The notes beneath the pieces were generated by a model, which was not told where the DNA came from, made no database searches, and saw only the letters and a program-made list of their open reading frames with translations. 45,589 bases of DNA from Rheinheimera baltica DSM 14885 (GTDB taxonomy: Bacteria > Pseudomonadota > Gammaproteobacteria > Enterobacterales > Alteromonadaceae), in assembly GCF_000425345.1 (NCBI RefSeq), contig NZ_AUDG01000023.1, positions 13,738 to 59,326 of the forward strand, written 5' to 3'. Numbering within the stretch: position 1 is the stretch's first letter; the number at the start of each line of letters is the position of its first letter. Below are positions 1 to 8,158 of the stretch, piece by piece. The translations under genes were made by a program, and so were the position numbers.

Positions 1-1
1 T

Positions 2-56
2 GCCTAATAAACAAGGATAGGTCGCGCGCAGCCGCGACTTAATCCTGTTGTTGGAC
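2..56 (+). mobile_element. attC-like integron recombination site
   Basis: A 55-base imperfect palindrome. The left end GCCTAAT (2-8) is one base off the R'' consensus RYYYAAC, and the right end GTTGGAC (50-56) fits the R' consensus GTTRRRY. Inside are CAAGGAT (12-18) against ATCCTGTTG (42-50), with two unpaired bases, then a perfect GTCGCG/CGCGAC stem (21-26, 33-38) around a short loop. This order of R and L boxes with extrahelical bases is how folded attC sites are built. The conserved G|TT cut site is on the right, which orients the site along the plus strand. No integrase gene is in the window, so this may be an array end or an isolated site. A chance structured palindrome is the alternative. 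Confidence 0.45.
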
Positions 57-175
57 AAGCCCGGTGTTTGAGTTTTCTGCTTATATAGTAGATATATCGA
101 TTGCAGCCTGAGTGGCTTTATTTGCGCTGGCTAGCGGCAGTAAATTGGGGGCGAGTTTAGCCATGATCGCCTGTT

Positions 176-463
176 TTGCCAACAGCAATCTGTTTCTTCT
201 GTTTTGTGTCGTTTAGCCGTTATTCACCTCCTGGTTCAGTGTTTTCACCACGGGAGGGGCGCATCCTGTGCCTTGGCGCAATCCCTTGCTTAGTTGGTTC
301 GTTTTACATGCGCCGTTGGCTGCACGGTACTAGTAACTGGAAAGGTAAGCCCATGCTTTTTTATCTATACATTAAGCTTTTTTATATTGTTTATTTCGGC
401 GCCATTGGACTATGCTCCATAACAAGGCACAGCGCGGTTCGCCACCCTAATGTCTTGCGTTAA
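176..463 (+). CDS. hypothetical protein, doubtful
   Basis: An open frame of 95 codons from a TTG start, with no recognised domain. A shorter version from ATG 353 (36 aa, starting MLFYLYIKLFYIVYFG) has a better ribosome site, AAAGGTAAG, and would be a small hydrophobic peptide. The frame ends at a TAA (461-463) inside the second attC-like palindrome, which is typical of integron cassette genes. I cannot name it, and it may not be expressed. It is listed because it fills the stretch between two candidate attC sites. Confidence 0.2.
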   Translation: MPTAICFFCFVSFSRYSPPGSVFSPREGRILCLGAIPCLVGSFYMRRWLHGTSNWKGKPMLFYLYIKLFYIVYFGAIGLCSITRHSAVRHPNVLR

Positions 464-467
464 TGCG
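419..467 (+). mobile_element. second, weaker attC-like palindrome
   Basis: AACAAGGCA (421-429) pairs with TGTCTTGCGTT (451-461), allowing one bulged C and one wobble. A short GCG/CGC stem (432-434 with 440-442) lies between. The AACAAG...CTTGnGTT pattern is the L''/L' arrangement of attC sites. However, the outer R' heptamer GTTAATG deviates from GTTRRRY, so the call is weak. With the site at 2-56 it would bound a cassette of about 410 bases. Confidence 0.28.
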
Positions 468-504
468 CTATATTTTTCTGGGCATTATTAAGGATATTTC
501 ACAC

Positions 505-822
505 ATGAAGCTTTTCTCAAAAATCTTAACTATTTCACCGGTTGTTCTTGTTTTATTAATGCCAATGGTTCAGGCACAAACTACTGCCCCCACAAAGGCT
601 AAGGAGACTGATTCTTCTACGCCTATAACGGTTATTAAAAAAACAACGGAAGTCTCAGAAATAAAACGAGCCGAGCGAAACAAGGTTGATAATGCTGTTA
701 CAATTTCTAAGAGTGATAATAAGAAGATAGAAAAATCGAATAAAACCAAAAACAAGCAAAAGCCTAAACCAGTTTTTACCGGTAGCGGCCCAGCAAGGTC
801 AAGGGAAAACCCTGATGGATAA
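505..822 (+). CDS. small secreted lysine-rich protein of unknown function
   Basis: Starting at ATG 505, preceded by AAGGAT about nine bases upstream, the product is 105 aa. It opens with a clear Sec signal peptide: MKLFSKIL, a hydrophobic core to about residue 22, then VQAQ as the likely cleavage site. The mature part is a low-complexity, highly charged stretch rich in Lys, Thr, Ser and Asn, ending in a basic NKTKNKQKPKP segment. No domain is recognised. The gene is distinctly more AT-rich than the housekeeping genes further along and lies just after attC-like palindromes, which suggests an acquired gene. An upstream in-frame ATG at 463 exists but would put 14 extra residues before the signal peptide and lacks a ribosome site. 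Confidence 0.55.
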   Translation: MKLFSKILTISPVVLVLLMPMVQAQTTAPTKAKETDSSTPITVIKKTTEVSEIKRAERNKVDNAVTISKSDNKKIEKSNKTKNKQKPKPVFTGSGPARSRENPDG

Positions 823-1246
823 CTATATAAATTGTTTATGTTTTTTACACCAAAGCACCCGCTGCACTTATTATTGAGCCTGAAAAAGACGGTCTTGTAC
901 CTGCGCAGTCCGTGTACCGCTTTGCTAACAAGGATCTGTTAGCAAAGCGGACGTCGAGTTAGTCAGAATTCCTTTCGCAAGCCATGGTTACAATCAACTG
1001 GCATCCAATTCGATTGGCAATGTTCAAGCGCATCAAAATTGGATGTTGAGAAGCTATGCATTAACGCTGGCATGAGTTACATTGTTAATTTATTTGGGTA
1101 TAAACACTCGTGAGCTTTATGCTTAAACCATGCATCAGCCCTGATAACTTTCGCGTTCAGGGCGATAAGTTGATGCCAGAATGTATGGGGCAGGCTGTTG
1201 CCGAAGACCGCCGCAATACACCACGTTACGCCATAGGGAAATTTGA
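823..1246. other. 424-base gene-poor stretch with a perfect hairpin
   Basis: No convincing gene is seen here. The stretch contains a perfect 14-bp inverted repeat, 917-930 against 937-950, starting CCGCTTTGCTAACA with loop AGGATC. No T-run follows on the plus strand, so it is not a standard terminator. The core CTAACAAGGAT...TGTTAG resembles the outer arms of the attC-like site at 2-56 without its central stem. Confidence 0.5.
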
Positions 1247-2719
1247 ATGCAAACCAAAAATGGGATGAAATGGTTAAAACAGATTGCTGTCGCTATTAGT
1301 GTTGTTTTAATTGCTAGTACTGCCTGGTTAGTGTTTGTCATCAACGACCTGCCAAATACTCTTGAGCCTAAAACAGTTAAACCAAGCGGCGTACTTTTTG
1401 ACAATGTGCGCGTGCTCTCGATGGTAGACAAAACGTCGATATCGCAAAGTTTGCAAGCTGTGCTGGTTATCGGCGATAAAATTACCAAGATTGCGGCGGC
1501 AGGTGAGATAAATGCCCCCGATGGTGCCCTTATTATCGATGGCCGCGGATATACGTTAATGCCCGGGCTAATTGATGCGCATATCCATCTTAACGATGAG
1601 GCAGAGCTGGCTGCCTACCTGGCGCACGGGGTTACAGGGTTGCGTAATATGTCTGGTTATCCATTTCATCTTCGTTTAATGGAACGTATAGCGAACGGAC
1701 ACCTCTTAGGGCCGGATTTTATAACTACTGGGCCCATTCTTAATAGTCGCGGCCCCAACGAGCTGGTGTTACAAACTACCGTGACTACCGCCGAAGAAGC
1801 GCGTTTAGCCGTTCGTGCCCAACACAGCAACGGATATCGGCATGTCAAAGTGTATTCAAATCTTACCCGGGCAGCCTTTGACGCCATTATTGATGAAACG
1901 GCTAGCCTGGGCATGACGGTTAGCGGACATTCACCGGAAGGTGCAAGAACAAAAGGAATACCTCACACTAAACCCTTTGAGATCCCCTGGGAGGCCTCGC
2001 TTGGACGAGGTATCACAACGTTTGAGCACATTGAAACTCTCGTTTGGCATGGATTAAGAGATAATTTAGATCAGCAAGAGATGCGCTTGTTAGCCGCGGC
2101 GATTGCTGAATCTGGAGAGGCCGTTACACCCACACTATATGCACATAAACGACTGGTATTAATTGCACAAACACAAGGCGCTTATTTAAACCGGCCCGGT
2201 GCTGAGATGATTAATCCGCTTGTGACATGGTTTTCCAAAAGCGCACAACAATATTGGCGTCAGGTTGACGCATCCGTTTATGAAGCGCCACATGCCGATT
2301 TTTTTCTTAGCGCCACCGGGCTGTTACATGAAGCCAGCGTTCCTTTGTTGACCGGCACTGATAGTGGCAGTTTTGGTATTATTCCCGGTGCATCGGTAGC
2401 GCGCGAGCTGGAGCTTTTAGTGGCTGCAGGTTTGTCTCCCTTTGCCGCATTAAACACGGCTACCCGGCAAAGCGCTGAAATACTTGGCTTCGAGAAAACA
2501 GGTATGATTTTACCAGGATATCGTGCAAATCTAATCCTGCTCCCCAAAGACCCATTAACAGAGGTTGCTGTCGTGGAATTTCCGGTAGGTGTAATGATCG
2601 GGGGATATTGGTTAGATGAGCAAGCACTTGACGCGATGAAAAGTTCAGCAAACAATTCTGGGGTATCATCATTTTTTCGCTCTCTGATCCGCGTCATTGA
2701 AATGAAACTTTTTGCATGA
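1247..2719 (+). CDS. membrane-anchored amidohydrolase family protein
   Basis: This 490-aa protein has an N-terminal hydrophobic segment (about residues 8-30) that should act as an export signal or membrane anchor, followed by a metal-dependent amidohydrolase fold. Visible landmarks are LMPGLIDAHIHL (about residues 100-111, the HxH metal pair), a lysine in HVKVYS that could be the bridging or carbamylated residue, SGHSPEG and FEHIE (two more metal histidines) and LTGTDSG (catalytic Asp). A short beta-sandwich region precedes and follows the barrel (FDNVRVL..., GYRANLILLPKDPL). This layout is shared with imidazolonepropionase-like and exported prolidase/carboxypeptidase-like amidohydrolases; the substrate cannot be read. 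AGGGAA sits seven bases before ATG 1247, supporting this start. It is a monocistronic gene in the accessory edge of the window. Confidence 0.8.
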   Translation: MQTKNGMKWLKQIAVAISVVLIASTAWLVFVINDLPNTLEPKTVKPSGVLFDNVRVLSMVDKTSISQSLQAVLVIGDKITKIAAAGEINAPDGALIIDGRGYTLMPGLIDAHIHLNDEAELAAYLAHGVTGLRNMSGYPFHLRLMERIANGHLLGPDFITTGPILNSRGPNELVLQTTVTTAEEARLAVRAQHSNGYRHVKVYSNLTRAAFDAIIDETASLGMTVSGHSPEGARTKGIPHTKPFEIPWEASLGRGITTFEHIETLVWHGLRDNLDQQEMRLLAAAIAESGEAVTPTLYAHKRLVLIAQTQGAYLNRPGAEMINPLVTWFSKSAQQYWRQVDASVYEAPHADFFLSATGLLHEASVPLLTGTDSGSFGIIPGASVARELELLVAAGLSPFAALNTATRQSAEILGFEKTGMILPGYRANLILLPKDPLTEVAVVEFPVGVMIGGYWLDEQALDAMKSSANNSGVSSFFRSLIRVIEMKLFA

Positions 2720-2993
2720 CAAATTAACGCAGCTTGAGCAAGTGGCGCTTTACTCGTAGTTGTTTTAAGCATGACAGTGCAAAGGCGTTGCTGTTACGTT
2801 AAAAAACCATCACCTTATTGCGCAAACTGTTGTAAATTAGCTTTTTTGCTATGACATTACGTTTTAGTTTACGGTTTTATCAATGGCGCCATGAGTATTA
2901 AACCCATTTAGCCTAATTATGCTGCCAAGTGTTATCTATGGGTTTTGTCACTGATGGTAGTGCACTATAACAAGCTAAATAAATAAGAAGTTT

Positions 2994-3230
2994 ATGCGTA
3001 AATTTATATTACCGTGTTTAATTGTGGTTTCACTTTCTTCCTGTGCATCTCACCAAGTAGCCGAGAATGGCTGTAAATTTGTTAATGGTGCTCACGAATC
3101 AGAGCAAGAGAGAAAAACTAATAATGAGCGCAAGGGTGAAGCGCATAGGCAGGATAAGGTAGACATCATCAATGGCATTTTAGCTTTATTTGCCATTAAC
3201 TTATCTGATGAAGATGAAAAGTGCATTTAA
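2994..3230 (+). CDS. small putative lipoprotein
   Basis: A 78-aa product with a short signal peptide ending in a lipobox (LSSC, Cys at about residue 17), so it should be lipid-anchored. The mature part is very hydrophilic (repeated Glu, Lys, Arg, Asn between about residues 34 and 55) and ends in a short hydrophobic IINGILALFAINL segment followed by an acidic tail. Two further cysteines (in NGCKF and EKCI) might pair. No family is recognised. An AAGAAG sequence precedes the ATG. Downstream, CCCGGC/GCCGGG (3245-3264) can form a hairpin but lacks a T-tract. Confidence 0.55.
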   Translation: MRKFILPCLIVVSLSSCASHQVAENGCKFVNGAHESEQERKTNNERKGEAHRQDKVDIINGILALFAINLSDEDEKCI

Positions 3231-3349
3231 CTCTCCACCCTACTCCCGGCCTTTGATAGCCGGGACAGCAGCAGGGCAATTATTGGTAGCGTAAGACGGT
3301 TACACATGCGCGCCAACGTGCTGCGCGTGCCAGTACCGTTAACGCTGAT

Positions 3350-4522
3350 TCAACTGGCTTGCGCAAACCGGGTGAAGGCGGCGTCAAGATCAGCAATTAA
3401 ATCGTCAACATCTTCCAAGCCGATATGCAAGCGGATTAACGGCCCGCTGTAAGGCCAGGTAGTGGCAGTGCGTAGGTTTTGCACCTTCATAGTTGCCGTT
3501 ATTAAGCTTTCATAACCGCCCCAGGAAAAGCCCATTTTAAAATGCGCCATACCCTCGATAAACGCTTCTACCTGCTGCTGACTGCCATGCTTTAAGACAA
3601 AGGCAAATAAACCGTTACTGCCACTAAAATCGCGGTTAAAAATGGCGTTGCCGGCATGTGTTGCCAGCGCCGGATGCAATACGGTTGCTACCTCGGGGCG
3701 CTGTGCCAGCCAATTAGCCACCTTAAGTGCGCTTTGTTCATGCTGCTTTAGCCGCACCGACAAGGTACGTAAACCGCGCAGTGCGGTATAGGCGTCATCG
3801 GCCGAGGCGCAGTATCCCAGCAAATAGCTGTGTTCGCGCAGTTGTGGCCAACGTTTCTCATTGGCGCTGGCAGTGCCCAGCATAACATCAGAATGGCCGA
3901 CAATGTATTTCGTGGCCGATTGCACCGACACGTCTACGCCCAGCGCAAACGGCTGACATAAAATAGGAGAGGCCCAGGTATTGTCGAGGATGGTAACAAT
4001 ATCATGCTGCTGTGCCACCGCGCAGATTGCCGGAATATCTTGCACTTCAAAGGTAAGAGAGCCAGGCGACTCCAGAAAAATAACTTTGGTATTGGGCCGG
4101 ATAAGGCTGGCAATGGCGGCACCTATTTGTGGGTCGTAGTAGGTAGTTTCAATGCCGTAGCCTGTCAGCACTTTGTCGCACAGTGCCCGGGTTGGCTCGT
4201 ATGCACTGTCAACCATCAACAGATGATCACCGCTGGTTAAAAACGCTAACAGCGCCCCACTTACGGCAGCAGCACCGCAGGGATATAGCGCGCACCCTGC
4301 GCCACCTTCCAGTTCGCAAATGGCTTGTTGCAGCGCAAAATGGGTATCCGTACCACGGCGGCCATAAAACGGCACCCGGTTGCCGCGATTAACAGTAGCA
4401 TGCTTTAGCTCGGCAAAGGTATCAAACACGATGGTAGAACCGCGAACGACTGGCGGGTTAACCACATTGCCACAGTATTGCCTGGACCGACCCGCGTGTA
4501 TCAGCTGAGTGTCTTTTTTCAT
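3350..4522 (-). CDS. metC: cystathionine beta-lyase (PLP enzyme, Cys/Met metabolism)
   Basis: This 390-aa protein belongs to the Cys/Met-metabolism PLP-dependent enzyme family. It should cleave L-cystathionine to homocysteine, pyruvate and ammonia in methionine synthesis. The PLP-binding lysine is in SATKYIVGHSD (Lys205), the Asp that holds the pyridine nitrogen is in ILDNTWASP (Asp180), and YGRRGT (Tyr53-Thr58) is the active-site loop typical of cystathionine beta-lyase rather than gamma-synthase. Length matches E. coli MetC (395 aa). The start has AGG in a good position on the minus strand. The gene is divergent from a TonB-dependent receptor, and a MetJ-box-like palindrome (4567-4582) lies in its promoter region. 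A related gamma-lyase activity cannot be excluded by reading. Confidence 0.88.
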   Translation of the reverse strand: MKKDTQLIHAGRSRQYCGNVVNPPVVRGSTIVFDTFAELKHATVNRGNRVPFYGRRGTDTHFALQQAICELEGGAGCALYPCGAAAVSGALLAFLTSGDHLLMVDSAYEPTRALCDKVLTGYGIETTYYDPQIGAAIASLIRPNTKVIFLESPGSLTFEVQDIPAICAVAQQHDIVTILDNTWASPILCQPFALGVDVSVQSATKYIVGHSDVMLGTASANEKRWPQLREHSYLLGYCASADDAYTALRGLRTLSVRLKQHEQSALKVANWLAQRPEVATVLHPALATHAGNAIFNRDFSGSNGLFAFVLKHGSQQQVEAFIEGMAHFKMGFSWGGYESLITATMKVQNLRTATTWPYSGPLIRLHIGLEDVDDLIADLDAAFTRFAQAS

Positions 4523-4566
4523 TTTTTTACCTGCCTTGTGAACCCTATCAACTTTAGTCGCATATA

Positions 4567-4582
4567 AGCCATCTGGATGGCT
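4567..4582. promoter_or_regulatory. MetJ-box-like palindrome between metC and the TonB receptor
   Basis: The sequence AGCCATCTGGATGGCT is a perfect 7+7 inverted repeat with a 2-base centre. Against the MetJ operator (two AGACGTCT boxes) it matches 11 of 16 positions by my count. It lies 45-60 bases upstream of the metC start, just beside TATATG (a possible -10 on the minus strand), a sensible place for repression of metC. It could also act on the divergent receptor gene. Confidence 0.45.
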
Positions 4583-4705
4583 ATGCTATAACACTTTTGC
4601 CAATATGTGCTACAGTTATATCACCTTAACAGGTGCTTGCAGAACAGGCAGTTAACTGCAAGGCAGTATAAATCCGGGGCACAACAATAATATATGGAGA
4701 ACACT

Positions 4706-7204
4706 ATGCGCGCTTTTAAACCTGCTGCACTCACATTGGCGCTGGCAACTGCGCTGGGCGCGGGGCATGCTTATGCACAGCAAGATGATAATGCAGAGGC
4801 TTCAGTTGATGAGAAAATAGAACAAATTGTTGTTACCGGCACCCGCGTGGCGGGCCGTTCAGTGTCTGATACCGCAGTACCCATCGACATTGTTGGCGCT
4901 GACGTACTGGAACGTGCGGGCAATACCGAGCTAAACCAAGCACTGTCGGTGGCACTGCCCTCGTTTAACTTTCCCCGTCCTGGGCTGGCAGATGGCACAG
5001 ACACCATTAGGCCGGCAACGTTACGTGGTTTATCACCGGATCAGTCACTGGTATTAGTTAATTCAAAACGCCGCCACGCCGCCTCTTTGGTTAACGTTAA
5101 TGGCACGGTGGGCCGTGGCTCATCTGCGGTGGATTTAAATACCATTCCTACTGCGGCCATTAAAGCGGTTGAAGTGCTACGGGATGGCGCCTCAGCGCAG
5201 TATGGTTCTGACGCCATTGCCGGGGTATTAAACATCCGGCTGCGTGAAGCCAGCGAAGGTGGCAACGTAACGGTATCTTACGGTGTACGTGACACCAGCT
5301 ACAGCACTCCTACCTCAGCGCCCCCTGCCGGCGCCACCTGGAGCTCACCTAACCCGGTGTCGCGCTCACTGACCGACGGTGAAACCCTGACATTTTCCGG
5401 CTGGAAAGGCTTTGATCTAGACGGCAAAGGCTTTGTTACGGTGTCGGCAGAATACAAAGACGCCGAACGTACCGAACGCGGCGGCTGGGATTACCGCCAG
5501 CAGTACCCAAAGATAAACGATGAATTCGATCCAAGAGAGCAAACCATTGAACGCTTTAACGCCTGGTATGGCGAACCACAGTTAGAGCAAATGACATTAT
5601 TTGTGAATGCCGGGCTTAATGTTGGCCCAGGCAAACTATACAGTTGGTTTAGTTATCAGGACAGAGCAGCAAAATCGGGCGGTTTTTATCGGCGGGCACA
5701 GGATGATAGAAATGTCATTGAAGTACACCCCGATGGTTTTTTGCCAATTATTGCACCTGATGTAACAGACAGCAGTGCCGCTTTAGGCTACGAATGGGAT
5801 AGTGGTGACTGGAGCTTTGATGCCTCTGTGGTATATGGCTATAACCAGATGGAATTTACCATTGAAAACACGGTAAACCGCTCAATTGGCCCTACCAGCA
5901 AAACGGTATTTGATGCCGGTGGTTTTGACTACGACCAGCTGGTGGGTAATTTTTCTGCGGTAACCAGCTTTGATGTTGCTGCATTAGCGTCACCGGTCAA
6001 TATTGCGACCGGGCTTGAAGTACGCCGCGAGAGCTACAGTATCTTTGCGGGTGAGCCAGACTCCTATCGCAACGGCGGTGTGCTGCTACCAAATGGTAAC
6101 CCTACCCAAAGTGGTGCTCAGGTGTTTCCGGGGTTTCGGCCTGCAAATGAGGTAGATGAAAGCCGCAACTCGGTAGGTGTGTTTGTTGATATGGAAGCCA
6201 ATATTACCGATCAGGTATTGGGTTCGGTGGCGCTGCGGGCAGAAGATTATTCTGACTTTGGCAGTAACCTAACCGGTAAGCTGGCACTGCGCTGGGACAT
6301 TACCGACAGTTTTGCCCTACGCAGTTCTGTGCAAAATGGCTTTAGGGCACCGTCGCTGCAGCAACAATACTTTACCAGCACCTCAACCAACTTTATCAAC
6401 GGTGTGCCCTTTGATATTACTACCTTCCCGGTAAACAACCCTGTGGCGGTGGCATTGGGGGCCAAACCACTGGATGCTGAAGAGTCAACCAACTTCTCCT
6501 TGGGTACGGTATTTCGGCTGGGGGATGTCTCCATTACCCTGGATGGTTACCGCATAAATATTGATGACCGTATTGTGTTGTCAGAAAACCTGACGGCGGC
6601 AAACGTACGGCAGTACCTGGTAGATCAGGGGTTTATCGGCATTGGCGGCGGGCGCTTCTTTATCAATGGCGTAGATACCGAAACCACTGGGCTTGATCTG
6701 GTGGTAAATTGGAATCTGCCTACCGACAAGACTGGTGATTTTGATGTCACCATGGTGGCAAACGTTAACTCAACCGATGTTACCGCAATACCTGAAACAG
6801 CAGAGCTTAGCGTACTTGACCCGGCACCGGAGCTGTTTGGCCGTATAAACGTACTGACGTTTGAAGAAGGCACGCCAAAAAACAAACTTGGCGCTATTGT
6901 AAACTGGAGCCTGGAACAATATGGCATTACGCTGCGGGCCACCCGTTATGGTGAAGTACTCACACCGGGAACTTCAGCAGAGCGCGACTTTACGCTTAGC
7001 CCGAAAACGCTGGTGGATATTGAGGGCCGCCTGCAACTTACCGACGACTGGCGTTTAAGTGTGGGTATTGATAACGTATTTGACCAATACCCCGATGCGT
7101 TTCCAACGTCGCTAAATGGTACCGGCAATACATCGTTTTCGAACTATTCACCCTTTGGCCGCTCTGGCCGCTTGCTGTATGGCAAGGTAAGTTACAACTT
7201 CTGA
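4706..7204 (+). CDS. TonB-dependent outer-membrane receptor
   Basis: An 832-aa outer-membrane active transporter that would import a scarce ligand using TonB energy. It has a signal peptide (MRAFKP..., cleavage near AYAQ), a TonB-box-like stretch before EQIVVTGTRV (about residues 37-46), a plug domain with LRGLSPDQSLVLVN and VEVLRDGASAQYGSDAIAGV (to about residue 180), and a long barrel ending in aromatic SYNF, the usual BAM signal. An in-frame ATG at 4694 lies 12 bases upstream, but the GGAGA that overlaps it is perfectly spaced for ATG 4706, so 4706 is chosen. Its neighbour is divergent metC with a shared MetJ-like palindrome, hinting at a sulfur- or methionine-responsive receptor; the actual substrate is unknown. 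An intrinsic terminator follows directly. Confidence 0.9.
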   Translation: MRAFKPAALTLALATALGAGHAYAQQDDNAEASVDEKIEQIVVTGTRVAGRSVSDTAVPIDIVGADVLERAGNTELNQALSVALPSFNFPRPGLADGTDTIRPATLRGLSPDQSLVLVNSKRRHAASLVNVNGTVGRGSSAVDLNTIPTAAIKAVEVLRDGASAQYGSDAIAGVLNIRLREASEGGNVTVSYGVRDTSYSTPTSAPPAGATWSSPNPVSRSLTDGETLTFSGWKGFDLDGKGFVTVSAEYKDAERTERGGWDYRQQYPKINDEFDPREQTIERFNAWYGEPQLEQMTLFVNAGLNVGPGKLYSWFSYQDRAAKSGGFYRRAQDDRNVIEVHPDGFLPIIAPDVTDSSAALGYEWDSGDWSFDASVVYGYNQMEFTIENTVNRSIGPTSKTVFDAGGFDYDQLVGNFSAVTSFDVAALASPVNIATGLEVRRESYSIFAGEPDSYRNGGVLLPNGNPTQSGAQVFPGFRPANEVDESRNSVGVFVDMEANITDQVLGSVALRAEDYSDFGSNLTGKLALRWDITDSFALRSSVQNGFRAPSLQQQYFTSTSTNFINGVPFDITTFPVNNPVAVALGAKPLDAEESTNFSLGTVFRLGDVSITLDGYRINIDDRIVLSENLTAANVRQYLVDQGFIGIGGGRFFINGVDTETTGLDLVVNWNLPTDKTGDFDVTMVANVNSTDVTAIPETAELSVLDPAPELFGRINVLTFEEGTPKNKLGAIVNWSLEQYGITLRATRYGEVLTPGTSAERDFTLSPKTLVDIEGRLQLTDDWRLSVGIDNVFDQYPDAFPTSLNGTGNTSFSNYSPFGRSGRLLYGKVSYNF

Positions 7205-7210
7205 TAAAGA

Positions 7211-7240
7211 AGGCCGCTATCAAACAATAGCGGCCTTTTT
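7211..7240 (+). terminator. intrinsic terminator of the TonB receptor gene
   Basis: AGGCCGCTA (7211-7219) pairs perfectly with TAGCGGCCT (7228-7236) around an 8-base loop and is followed by a T-run. It begins seven bases after the receptor stop codon. Confidence 0.85.
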
Positions 7241-7302
7241 GTAGTATAAATCTGTATCTTGGTTACACCGGTAAGCAATATTCACATTAACAGCGAACTG
7301 CT

Positions 7303-8079
7303 TTAGATTAACCCGGTTACCTCGGCAGTAGTAATTAACTTTTCCAATTCTGGCCGGGAAAAATAGTAGCCCTGGTAGTAGCGAATACCCAGCCCCAATA
7401 AACAGTCAAGCTCGGCCTTGGTTTCCACGCCCTCGGCCAGCACCATAGTGCCTTGCAGTTCACATTGGGCAATGGTTTCCTCAACAATAAATTGCTTGGC
7501 GGGGTTTTCTTCAATATTGCGAATAAGCTGCATATCCAGTTTTAAGATATGCGGCCGCAGTTCAATCAGCCAGTCGAGCGTGGCAAAACCTGAGCCGTAG
7601 TCATCAATGGCGGTTTTAAAACCACGTTTGGCATAACTGCGGAATATCCGGTTTAAATGGTCTTTATCCGGAATTTGCTCGCCTTCGGTAACTTCAAACA
7701 CCAGCTTGGTTAAATCAAACCCGTATAAATCAACCGCTTCAATCGTCGCTTTTATACAGGTTTCCGGGTTATATACTGCATTGGGTAAAAAGTTGATATT
7801 CAGATAAGTACCACAGCCCAACTTAGCGGCAGTTTCAATCGCCTTTACCCGGCAAGCCTGGTCAAAATAATACTTATTGTCGTCGTTGATACGCTCAAAC
7901 ACCCAACCCGCGCCCTGGCCTTCAGGGCCACGCACCAGCGCTTCATAACCGCAAATAACCTGGTGTTTCCAATCAATAATAGGTTGAAATGCCATGCGGA
8001 TTTGAAAACCTAAGGATTGGCCGCTTAGGCAGTCGCTGCAAGTTTGTTGTTTAATTTGCTCAGGAAAATCCATCAACAA
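7303..8079 (-). CDS. stand-alone EAL-domain c-di-GMP phosphodiesterase
   Basis: A 258-aa cytoplasmic protein consisting almost entirely of an EAL domain, which hydrolyses cyclic di-GMP to pGpG. Catalytic landmarks are intact: EAL at 46-48 (YEALVRGP), Asn in LNINF (about 94-96), FEVTEGE (Glu129), the DD pair in IDDYGSGFATLDW (159-160), Lys180 in LKLDMQL, AEGVET (Glu216) and YYQGYYFSRP. The short N-terminal extension carries a CxxC pair (Cys14, Cys17), which might bind a metal or respond to redox. There is no GGDEF or sensory domain, so input must come from that extension, a partner or expression level. It lies 79 bases downstream of the aldolase-like gene on the same strand and could be cotranscribed. 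Confidence 0.85.
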   Translation of the reverse strand: MLMDFPEQIKQQTCSDCLSGQSLGFQIRMAFQPIIDWKHQVICGYEALVRGPEGQGAGWVFERINDDNKYYFDQACRVKAIETAAKLGCGTYLNINFLPNAVYNPETCIKATIEAVDLYGFDLTKLVFEVTEGEQIPDKDHLNRIFRSYAKRGFKTAIDDYGSGFATLDWLIELRPHILKLDMQLIRNIEENPAKQFIVEETIAQCELQGTMVLAEGVETKAELDCLLGLGIRYYQGYYFSRPELEKLITTAEVTGLI

Positions 8080-8158
8080 CCTTAATGCCTAAAAAAAATG
8101 GGTTACTAAACTTTAGCGAGTACTTGCCGCATTTACCAACTATAAATGGGTGATTTCG

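Noticed and set aside
2900-2945. AAACCCAT...ATGGGTTT inverted repeat as another attC site
   Set aside because: Arms are 8 bp with a 30-base unstructured middle, and no GTTRRRY box is present.
3245-3264. CCCGGC/GCCGGG hairpin as a terminator
   Set aside because: The stem is only 6 bp with an 8-base loop and there is no T-tract on either strand.
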